Assembly (NCBI GenBank): GCA_041551965.1 | Contig: JBFELU010000003.1 | Coordinates: 7,648-71,647, forward strand | Reading direction: 5' to 3' | Source of the DNA: JBFELU01 sp041551965 | GTDB lineage: Bacteria > Actinomycetota > Acidimicrobiia > Spongiisociales > UBA11373 | DNA: 64,000 bases | Part shown: one piece after another, positions 57,433 to 64,000 of the stretch | Layout of the letters: the number at the start of each line of letters is the position of its first letter | Numbering within the stretch: position 1 is the stretch's first letter | Translations under genes and position numbers: made by a program | The notes under the pieces: model-generated | What the model was told of the DNA's origin: nothing | Seen by the model: only the letters and a program-made list of their open reading frames with translations | Databases searched by the model: none

Positions 57433-58704
57433 ATGGCCAGGCGCATACTCTCGATCTCGATCATCCTCGATCTGGTTGCGCTCGTCGTCGCCCTCGAGGT
57501 GGCATCGCTGCTGGCGTTCCGCACCCCGGTCCCGTGGCACTTCCGCAGCGATGTCTGGACGATGCTCGGATCCGTCGTAGCCGGGGCGATCATCGGCTTG
57601 TTCGTGTCGACCCGTTCGGGGGGATCGGGGGTACCCAGACCTTCCTACGGGCGGGCTTTCACGCTCTCCGGCGTCTCATTGGCGGTGGCGACGTTCAGCC
57701 TGGTGCTGACCCGGGCGTATTGGTCCCGGTCCTATCTCTTCACCACTGCGCTGGTGTGGCTGGGGCTGACGCTGGCCCACCGGGCGGTGCGGAGGCGGCG
57801 GCCGTGGACCGAGCAGATGGTCCTCGTGACCTCGGAGAAGATGCTCATCGACCATCTCATGGACGCTCCGCACGCCAAGGTGATCGAGGTCCTCGATCCG
57901 GCCGGCAAGGTGCCCGACCACCCGCTCCCGAAGGGCACCACCCTCGCCGTCGACCTGCGAGCCGTGTTGTCCGACGAGATGGCCCGCTTCGTCTCGTCCT
58001 GCAATCTGGCCGGATACCCCATGCGGTCCCTCGTGTCGGCCTACGAAGAGCACACCGGCCGGCTGGCCATCGTTCACCTCCACGAAGGTTGGGAGCTCAC
58101 GGTGCCGCTGGAAGGCCGAGGCCCTTATGTGCGAACGAAGCGGATGCTCGACACCCTGATGGTTCTGGTCGCCTCGCCCATTGCGCTCGCGTTCGGCCTC
58201 ATCATCGCTCTGGCCATTCGGATCGATTCACCCGGCCCCATCATCTTCAAGCAGCGGCGCATCGGGCTCGAAGGCCGGGCGTTCACGCTGGTCAAGTTTC
58301 GCACCATGCGCTGGGACGGTGCCGCCGAGCCCCAGTTCGCCACCAGGGGCGACTCTCGGCTCACCCGGGTCGGGAAGGTCTTGCGGCGGATACGGGTCGA
58401 CGAGCTGCCTCAGCTCTGGAATGTGCTCAGGGGGGACCTGAGCCTGGTTGGGCCCCGACCCGAGCAGGGAGCGTTCGTGGATCGCTTCACCGAGAGCATC
58501 CCCTTCTACACCCACCGCCACCTGGTGCGGCCCGGTATCACCGGCTGGGCCCAGGTGAACTTCGGTTACGCCGACTCGGAGGCGGACACGATCGAAAAGC
58601 TCTCCTACGACCTCTACTACATCAAGCACGTCTCGCCCTGGCTCGACCTGGAGGTCTTGGGGCGCAGCGTCTGGACGGTCATGTCGGGCTTCGGAGCTCG
58701 CTGA
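57433..58704 (+). CDS. Exopolysaccharide polyprenyl-phosphate sugar transferase (WcaJ-like)
   Basis: A 423-residue protein with N-terminal helices (about 1-125), a central non-catalytic region, and the bacterial sugar transferase domain (about 235-423): KRMLDTLMVLVASPIAL, IFKQRRIGLEGRAFTLVKFR, ELPQLWNVLRGDLSLVGPRP and RPGITGWAQVNFGYADSE. It starts surface polysaccharide assembly by placing a sugar-1-phosphate on undecaprenyl phosphate. A TAGCCT hexamer (57416-57421) and CAGGAG precede the ATG. The flippase is convergent, ten bases away. Confidence 0.93.
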   Translation: MARRILSISIILDLVALVVALEVASLLAFRTPVPWHFRSDVWTMLGSVVAGAIIGLFVSTRSGGSGVPRPSYGRAFTLSGVSLAVATFSLVLTRAYWSRSYLFTTALVWLGLTLAHRAVRRRRPWTEQMVLVTSEKMLIDHLMDAPHAKVIEVLDPAGKVPDHPLPKGTTLAVDLRAVLSDEMARFVSSCNLAGYPMRSLVSAYEEHTGRLAIVHLHEGWELTVPLEGRGPYVRTKRMLDTLMVLVASPIALAFGLIIALAIRIDSPGPIIFKQRRIGLEGRAFTLVKFRTMRWDGAAEPQFATRGDSRLTRVGKVLRRIRVDELPQLWNVLRGDLSLVGPRPEQGAFVDRFTESIPFYTHRHLVRPGITGWAQVNFGYADSEADTIEKLSYDLYYIKHVSPWLDLEVLGRSVWTVMSGFGAR

Positions 58705-58713
58705 GGCGGCTCG

Positions 58714-59913
58714 TCAGCGCTGCGCGGCTGCGACGACGAGCGCCCCAAACGCAGCGGCTTCCCCGGCGAGGAACGCCCGGCCCACCCGGATCGAATCCCC
58801 GCTGCTGTCGATCCACACCACGACCGCCGCCACCGCCAATCCCAGGAGCCAGGCGGCAGCGAGCCGGGCCGTGGCCCTTCGGGCGATGAGCAGCTGTTGG
58901 GTGAAGAGGGCGAGGGTTGCGATGGCGACGCCGGCGGCGGCGAGCGCCGCCAGCTCCACGCTGGGTCGGAACTTGGAGCCCAGCATCAACTCGACGGCGT
59001 CGGCGCCCACCCAGCGGCCCACCCCGTAGGCCGCCGCCGCCGCCGCCACACCCACGGCCCCGAGCCGCAATGCCCAGCGTCGCATCGTGGCGAAGTCATC
59101 GCGCTCGGCGAAGGCGGTGAAGGGGGGCAGGATCCGGGCCACCAGGCTGTAGGAGACCGTGAGGGGCGCCCGGAAGAGGAGGAACGTCTCGAAGAAGACG
59201 CTGACTTCCGCGGCGGGGGCTCCCAGGGCCCCGACGACCAGCGGTCCGGCGGCGACGATGGTCTGGGAGGCGCCGTTGGCGATGATGAAGGGGAACAGGA
59301 CGGCGGCCGTTTCCCCGGGCCGGTTTGGTTGATCGTCCTCACCCGTCTCACCGAAGGGTCTCCACAGCAGGACGACAAAGGCCCCGATCACGAGGGTCCA
59401 TCCGAGCCCGAGGGCGCCGATCCCCACTGCGAGGAGGGCGATGGCCACGGCCAGCCGCAGCACCGACTCGGCCAAGGTCGACAGGCCGTACTCCCGGTAG
59501 CGGAGCCGACCGGCCAGGAAGCCGCGCCCCAGCGCAAACAAACCGTAGGCGCCGACCAGCACCGCGATCACCACCAAGTAGGCGGCTTCTCCGTCGAAGA
59601 GACGGTCGAGGGTGAGGACCCCGAAGACGACCGAGGCGGCCGCCGCACCGACGATGAGTCCCCCGTAGAGGCCCCATGGGGTGGTGACCGGCTCGGCTGC
59701 GGAGAGACGGCGGATGGTGAGCTGCTCGATGGGCATGAACACGGTGGTGAAGGCCAGGAACTGGATTGTCCACAACACCGTGACCGGTGCGAACTCGGTG
59801 GGGCCCAGCGACCGGCCGGCGATCAGTTGGAACAGGTAAGCGGCGACGGCCGCCACCAGGGTGCCGACCACCATGTAGGACGTGCCCGAGCGCTGTGCGG
59901 AAGATAGGTCCAT
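58714..59913 (-). CDS. Oligosaccharide flippase family membrane protein
   Basis: A 399-residue polytopic membrane protein of the polysaccharide flippase (Wzx/MurJ-like) superfamily with 11-12 helices. The first helix region SYMVVGTLVAAVAAYLFQLI and AGRSLGPTEFAPVTVLWTIQ match the N-terminal signature. It likely moves lipid-linked sugar units across the membrane, consistent with the adjacent sugar transferase. The ATG follows a TACCAT hexamer (59929-59924) by ten bases. Confidence 0.85.
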   Translation of the reverse strand: MDLSSAQRSGTSYMVVGTLVAAVAAYLFQLIAGRSLGPTEFAPVTVLWTIQFLAFTTVFMPIEQLTIRRLSAAEPVTTPWGLYGGLIVGAAAASVVFGVLTLDRLFDGEAAYLVVIAVLVGAYGLFALGRGFLAGRLRYREYGLSTLAESVLRLAVAIALLAVGIGALGLGWTLVIGAFVVLLWRPFGETGEDDQPNRPGETAAVLFPFIIANGASQTIVAAGPLVVGALGAPAAEVSVFFETFLLFRAPLTVSYSLVARILPPFTAFAERDDFATMRRWALRLGAVGVAAAAAAYGVGRWVGADAVELMLGSKFRPSVELAALAAAGVAIATLALFTQQLLIARRATARLAAAWLLGLAVAAVVVWIDSSGDSIRVGRAFLAGEAAAFGALVVAAAQR

Positions 59914-59960
59914 GGGCCGCCCGATGGTAGCCGGGCCCGGGAGGGCCCTTCCGGAGGCGT

Positions 59961-62822
59961 CTAGGGAACCGCGAGGGATCCGAGGTCGCGACCCGAGGCG
60001 GCGTCACGGAGGGTGATAGTCCCCTCACCGGCCGGTGAGATCCCCAGGGACGCCAGCGCCACGCCCGAGGCGCCCAGTCCCCTGATCACGGCCAGGTCGC
60101 GGGGCTCCAGGTCGGCGGGAAGCTCGGGACCGGCGATGATATGGCCGTTGCCCGGGTCGATGACGATGGCGGTCACGGTTCCGTCGTCCGCCAGGCCGAG
60201 CACCGCCAGGTCGGGGGTCGCCGATCCTCCGACGTCGGGCAGAGCGACGGCGTCGATGGGGCTCCCGAGTGGGAGATCGGCGGTGCGGACCACGAGCTTG
60301 GTGCGCACGTCGGCGGTGGCGATTCGGATCTCTCCTGCGGCGGTCACACCGACGGCAATAAGCCGGTCGCCGGGACCGCCGGACCCGTCGAGTTGGATGG
60401 CGAGATCGGTCGGCTGCATGGCGTCGGCGAACTTGATGGTCGACACCCGCTTGCCGGATCGGGGGTCGGCCACGACGGCGATCACGGTGCCCGAGGCCTT
60501 GCGGCCCAGGACGGCGAGATCGGGTGCGGTGGTGCGGCCCACGTTCCCGAGGGCGGCGAGGTCGACGGCCTCGAAGCCGACTCCGATCGTCCTGATGGTC
60601 CCGCCGGTGTCGGCTCGGCGTACCGCCACTCTCATCTTGCCGCCGGCCTTGTTGCGTTCGAGCACCGCCAGGCCGGTGGCGCCGTTGGTGACCCCGGGGA
60701 GGATGGCGAGGCCGAACACCTCGTGGCGGGCCCCTCCCTTGATGGTGGCGGTCTTCTGTCCGGTGCGGAGGTCGACGAGCACGATCCGCACCTTGTGGTT
60801 CGTCGGGTTGTGCAGCAGGACGGCGGCCTCGCTCCCGTTGGGCATGACCTCGAGATCGACCACCTCGTAGCCGGTCTGGGCTATCGGGGTGGGCGCCAGG
60901 ATCTGACTGCCGTTGCCGTCACGGACCGCGAGGTGGGGTCGGCCCGCAGCGTCGCGGTAGGCGGTGACCACGTCCGGCGTGCCGTTGCGGTTGAGGTCCA
61001 TGGTTCCTGCTGCCGCCACCGCGTCGATCCGGGCGCACGAGACCTGCACGGTGACGTCGAGGCTCCACGGCCCGCCCTCGGCAGCCTCGACGACGACAGT
61101 GAGTCGAGCGCGGTGGCCGTCGGGGGTGTTCGGGGCAATGGCGACGTCCCAGTCGTCTTCGTTGCCGGCTTCGGACCCGGAGATGAGGTCGGGGAGTGCC
61201 GAGGCTTCGTTCCAGAGCACGGTGGCGTAGGGGTCTTCCGAGCGGGCCGTGGCACCCACTCCGGTCAGGTCGGCGCCCACGTTGCGAACGACGGTGGTGA
61301 GCTCCACGGTCTCCCCGCATTGGGCGGTTCCGTCGGCGTTTCCGGCGCTATCGCCGTTGTTGTCGTCGTCGACGACGAGTCCGACCAGGATCGCCGGCCC
61401 CGGATCGGTGTTGCCGCTCTGCGGGTCGGGTTGATCGGGGACGGTGGTGGTCGACTCGGTTTCTTCCGGCTGGGGGGAACCGTCGGCCGCGCCGCAGGGA
61501 GGTCGGTTCGGGAGCGGCGAACCGGCGTTGGTGATCTGCATCGAGAGGAGCCCGAGCTGGCCGCGGAGGTCGCGGGTCTTGAATGCCCGGGGGCCGCCGT
61601 TGCCGTAGAAGGTGATCTCGAGTGCCGCTCCCGTCGCCGAGCACTCGGTGATGGCGAGGTCGGTGACGCTCGACATCCCGGGGAGCCGGGCGGCCAGCTG
61701 GGACCCGGTGAAACTGGTGGTCCACCGGCCGTAGGGGTTGCCGGTCTCCGGCATCAGGCTCCACGGATCGGGCACGCTGCGGAGGTAGGGGACGAAGGTG
61801 ATGAACCCGTCTTCGGAGTTCTCGGTGGCACCGAAGGTGCTCGAGGAGTAGAAGGTCTCGATCGGGATCAGCTTTCCGTTGCGGGTCTCGCTGGGGTGGG
61901 TGGCCACCATCCCGGCGGTCGAGGTGACGGCCTCGGTCCACTCGGGCCGGAGGTGACCCCAGCCCACGTAGAACTGGTCGATCGTCGTGTCGTACACGTG
62001 GCACCAACACCAGGGTCGGCCCGCCGGGTCGCCCCGCTCGATGGTGCGGTGGAGGGCATAGGAGCGGGCGGCGACCGCTTGGGCCCGCAACGCCTCCATG
62101 CCTCCGGCGCTGCCCCACGAGTACGGGCTCTCGTTGAGCCCGAGCAGGTAATCCTCGATGTCGATCTCCACCGACACGTTGAAGGTCTGGGTGTTGTTGT
62201 CGGGCCGTATGCGGAGCCCGCCGTAGGCGTAGCGGCAGGGCTTGGTGCCGCCGTTGTTCCAGTCGGGATGCGAGCAGTCACCGAGCCTGATCGCAGTGGT
62301 GGGGTTGTGTACCCAGCCGTCCCACTCCAGGTCGATGGAGCAGTTGCCCTGGAAGCTGTCGCCGCCGGTGCTCACCTGACACCGGCCGTCGCCGAGGTGG
62401 CTGACGGTGATCGTCTCGCCCTCACCGGCGGTGAGGCTCTTGTCGCCACGGGTGACGGTGACCGGGGCCGCCGGGCCGTTGCCGGTGGCGATGGGGGTGA
62501 GGTCGATCCGACCCCGCTCTTGGACGAGGTTGACCCAGATGGGATCGCGGGTGAACGAGCGATCGGCCTCGGCGACCGAGGCGCCGGTGAAGTAGTGGGT
62601 GATGATCTGCTGCCAGCTGTAGCCCTCGAGCGCCATCCCGTAGGCGCCGTACTGGCTCATGCCCACCGAGTGACCGAAGCCTCCGCCCTCGAAGGTGAAG
62701 GTGGTTTCCGCGGCGACGGGGCGGCCGGGGACGACGACCAAGAGGGCCCCGAGGAGGGTGGTCGCCGCACCGAGAGCGAGGATCCGGTGGACCCACGAGT
62801 ACGATCTGTGGTTGTGCCTCAC
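59961..62822 (-). CDS. Large secreted SpoIID/LytB-domain protein with beta-propeller tail
   Basis: A 953-residue exported protein. Signal peptide about 1-38. Residues about 45-430 are SpoIID-like: GGGFGHSVGMSQYGAYGMAL near the start and DYLLGLNESPYSWGSAGGME, then AVAARSYALHRT, the family's conserved acidic-loop region. An Asp/Thr/Pro-rich linker (about 445-480), a CARDB-like beta domain (about 485-620) and FG-GAP/VCBS-like repeats (about 625-953, e.g. LDLNRNGTPDVVTAY) follow. It probably hydrolyses or binds peptidoglycan. It starts on GTG 62822; 62823-62873 is locally AT-rich, likely its promoter. Confidence 0.85.
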   Translation of the reverse strand: MRHNHRSYSWVHRILALGAATTLLGALLVVVPGRPVAAETTFTFEGGGFGHSVGMSQYGAYGMALEGYSWQQIITHYFTGASVAEADRSFTRDPIWVNLVQERGRIDLTPIATGNGPAAPVTVTRGDKSLTAGEGETITVSHLGDGRCQVSTGGDSFQGNCSIDLEWDGWVHNPTTAIRLGDCSHPDWNNGGTKPCRYAYGGLRIRPDNNTQTFNVSVEIDIEDYLLGLNESPYSWGSAGGMEALRAQAVAARSYALHRTIERGDPAGRPWCWCHVYDTTIDQFYVGWGHLRPEWTEAVTSTAGMVATHPSETRNGKLIPIETFYSSSTFGATENSEDGFITFVPYLRSVPDPWSLMPETGNPYGRWTTSFTGSQLAARLPGMSSVTDLAITECSATGAALEITFYGNGGPRAFKTRDLRGQLGLLSMQITNAGSPLPNRPPCGAADGSPQPEETESTTTVPDQPDPQSGNTDPGPAILVGLVVDDDNNGDSAGNADGTAQCGETVELTTVVRNVGADLTGVGATARSEDPYATVLWNEASALPDLISGSEAGNEDDWDVAIAPNTPDGHRARLTVVVEAAEGGPWSLDVTVQVSCARIDAVAAAGTMDLNRNGTPDVVTAYRDAAGRPHLAVRDGNGSQILAPTPIAQTGYEVVDLEVMPNGSEAAVLLHNPTNHKVRIVLVDLRTGQKTATIKGGARHEVFGLAILPGVTNGATGLAVLERNKAGGKMRVAVRRADTGGTIRTIGVGFEAVDLAALGNVGRTTAPDLAVLGRKASGTVIAVVADPRSGKRVSTIKFADAMQPTDLAIQLDGSGGPGDRLIAVGVTAAGEIRIATADVRTKLVVRTADLPLGSPIDAVALPDVGGSATPDLAVLGLADDGTVTAIVIDPGNGHIIAGPELPADLEPRDLAVIRGLGASGVALASLGISPAGEGTITLRDAASGRDLGSLAVP

Positions 62823-62873
62823 ACTCCACGCATCGACGCGGTTTGTGGGCTACTTGACTACTTTACGTACTAT

Positions 62874-63629
62874 CTAGTCACCCAAGATGAGTTCGACCAA
62901 GACCGGCAGGGCGTCACCGGCCGGGGCGTCGATGCGCGCCGCCGCCCGGTGATCCAGTTCGGTGGGCCCCATGTTGAGGATCACGAGCGGCTTGCCCCGG
63001 TCGGCAACGGTGAGGGGAACGAACGCCGCCGGGTAGACGCCGAGGGTCGAGCCCACGCTGAGAGCGGCATCGCAGCGGCCGGCCATCCGCATGGCACGAT
63101 CCGTCTCGACGATCGGCATCGCTTCCTCGAACATCACGACGGCCGTCTTGAGGATGCCGCCGCACCGCCGACAGGGAGGATCTTCCTCGCCGGCCTCGAC
63201 CCGCTCCAGTGTCTCGGTGGTCGGGGTGCGGTCGCGACAGGAGACGCACTCGGTCTCGTGCGCGTTCCCGTGCAGTTCCACGACGGCTCCGAGTGGGAGG
63301 CCCGCCGCCTGGTGGAGGCCATCGATGTTCTGGGTGACACACCCGAGCATCCGACCCGATTCCCACAGCGGCACCAGGGCCCGATGGGCCTCGTTCGGCT
63401 CGGCATCGAGCATTCCCGAGGCGAACCGCATCTGCCACGAGCGACGCCGGGTCTCCGGGTTCGCCAGGTACCGGGAGTAGTTGAACTCGGCGGGATCGAC
63501 CTTGGTCCACACTCCGTTTGGGCCCCGGAAGTCGGGGATGCCCGACTCGGTGGAGATCCCGGCGCCGGTGAACACCAGGATCCGCTCGGCGTCTCGGAGC
63601 AGCTCGGCTGCGGCGGCAATGGCGTCCAC
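62874..63629 (-). CDS. Sir2-family NAD-dependent protein deacylase
   Basis: A 251-residue sirtuin. NAD loop FTGAGISTESGIPDFRGPNG (20-39), QNIDGLHQAAG (100-110), catalytic H120 (VELHGNA), zinc cysteines C128, C131, C153 and C156, and VGSTLGVYPAAF are all present. It removes acyl groups from lysines using NAD; acyl preference is not clear. GTG 63629 is chosen because a TACCAT hexamer lies six bases before it (63641-63636) and the sirtuin core then starts normally. It leads into the SpoIID gene on the same strand. Confidence 0.93.
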   Translation of the reverse strand: MDAIAAAAELLRDAERILVFTGAGISTESGIPDFRGPNGVWTKVDPAEFNYSRYLANPETRRRSWQMRFASGMLDAEPNEAHRALVPLWESGRMLGCVTQNIDGLHQAAGLPLGAVVELHGNAHETECVSCRDRTPTTETLERVEAGEEDPPCRRCGGILKTAVVMFEEAMPIVETDRAMRMAGRCDAALSVGSTLGVYPAAFVPLTVADRGKPLVILNMGPTELDHRAAARIDAPAGDALPVLVELILGD

Positions 63630-63805
63630 GGGGCGATGGTAGGGATCGGGTCGGGAGCCGTCACCGGGACATGGCGCCTGGTGCCGCCGAATCCTCGGGC
63701 GGGCGCTTGCGTCTGCTACGCGGTGTGGTCGCATCTGCTACTTTGAGACTCAGTCCGTCGGGTGGAGATTGACTTCTGTGGCCGTCGAGTCACAAGGAGG
63801 CTGGG

Positions 63806-64000
63806 ATGGACGCTGCTGCGTCGAAGTTCGTCCGGTATAGCGTCGTCGTCACCGTGTTCGCGGTCTTCGCCTCTCTCTGTGCCTGGACGGTGGCGCGCGC
63901 CGAGCCGAACGCAGAGTCGATCGAGGTGCGTGTCTCGGCTTCGGCAGATGATGTTGAAGAAACGAGGCGAGGCCGCTTGAGGACGCGATCGGGGGATCTC
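63806..64000 (+). CDS. Secreted protein, 5' end only
   Basis: From ATG 63806 an open frame runs to the window edge (65 codons so far). A perfect AAGGAGG (63794-63800) precedes it. Residues 9-32 form a signal peptide (FVRYSVVVTVFAVFASLCAW), with a likely cleavage after AWTVARA. The mature start is acidic then basic (DDVEETRRGRLRTRSGDL). Upstream an eight-base direct repeat TCTGCTAC occurs at 63712-63719 and 63734-63741. Nothing more is visible; a peptidoglycan hydrolase or adhesin is possible. Confidence 0.7.
   Translation, partial: MDAAASKFVRYSVVVTVFAVFASLCAWTVARAEPNAESIEVRVSASADDVEETRRGRLRTRSGDL

Noticed and set aside
60141..63746. A 1201-codon open frame on the plus strand opposite the SpoIID and sirtuin genes
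   Set aside because: It is the antisense of two well-supported genes, with charge-biased, low-complexity composition. GC-rich third positions on one strand often leave long open frames on the other.
1..64000. tRNA, rRNA, riboswitch, insertion sequence and prophage signatures
   Set aside because: I looked in every gap above about 150 bases (134-288, 21156-21361, 24872-25132, 40764-40947, 63630-63805) and saw no cloverleaf, conserved riboswitch core, terminal inverted repeats or transposase.

Overview
The window is uniformly GC-rich and densely packed, with many GTG starts and many 1-4 base stop/start overlaps. The gene content points to an actinomycete (Actinomycetota): menaquinone synthesis, a NucS mismatch endonuclease, a family-5 uracil-DNA glycosylase, an F420-type LLM oxidoreductase and a SufBDC/SufS/SufU iron-sulfur system. 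An uncultured Acidimicrobiia-like lineage is my best guess, but that is inference. I see no rRNA or tRNA genes, CRISPR arrays, insertion sequences or prophage. The region reads as chromosomal housekeeping.

Layout. 1-4150: menaquinone genes (menD 5' end, menA, menB leftward; menE and a degenerate SDR rightward). 4157-10526: M3 and S9 peptidases, a GNAT, an SRPBCC protein and a secreted beta-propeller. 10603-14926: YihY-like membrane protein coupled to a heterodimeric ABC exporter. 14948-21155: yeast-type cytosine deaminase, DUF885 protein, zinc alcohol dehydrogenase, an archaeal-type (type II) GAPDH-like enzyme, acyltransferase, and a solitary IF-1. 21291-32794: SUF machinery in two blocks. 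The rightward block is sufB, then DinB-nucS-(sigma factor, opposite strand)-UDGb, then sufD-Rieske-sufC. The leftward block is sufC2-sufS-sufU. A hydrolase and fumarase lie between them. 32840-36047: lipoprotein, LLM oxidoreductase, acyl-CoA dehydrogenase. 36044-38155: dsbB with two thioredoxin-fold proteins. 38247-41563: small proteins around an isobutyryl-CoA-mutase-like large subunit. 42289-47156: a lipoate module of lpd, E2 acyltransferase and one gene encoding LipB fused to LipA. 47178-54580: M24 peptidase, transketolase, an ABC-2 exporter, and ATP sulfurylase fused to APS kinase. 54688-64000: cobalamin adenosyltransferase, leucyl aminopeptidase, a sugar transferase and a flippase, a large SpoIID-domain protein, a sirtuin, and the start of a secreted protein.

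The genes form several linked systems. LipB-LipA would lipoylate the E2 that Lpd reoxidises. The PduO-type adenosyltransferase would supply the cofactor of the B12-dependent mutase. The two SUF blocks together give a full scaffold, desulfurase and sulfur carrier, which LipA, the Rieske protein and UDGb (all Fe-S) need. DsbB could drive oxidation of exported proteins.

Most notable observations: the LipB-LipA fusion; a recurrent TANNNT hexamer 6-10 bases before start codons without a Shine-Dalgarno, suggesting leaderless mRNAs; menD apparently starting on ATC within that pattern; a probably leaderless TTG-start IF-1; and a second SufC paired with SufS/SufU.
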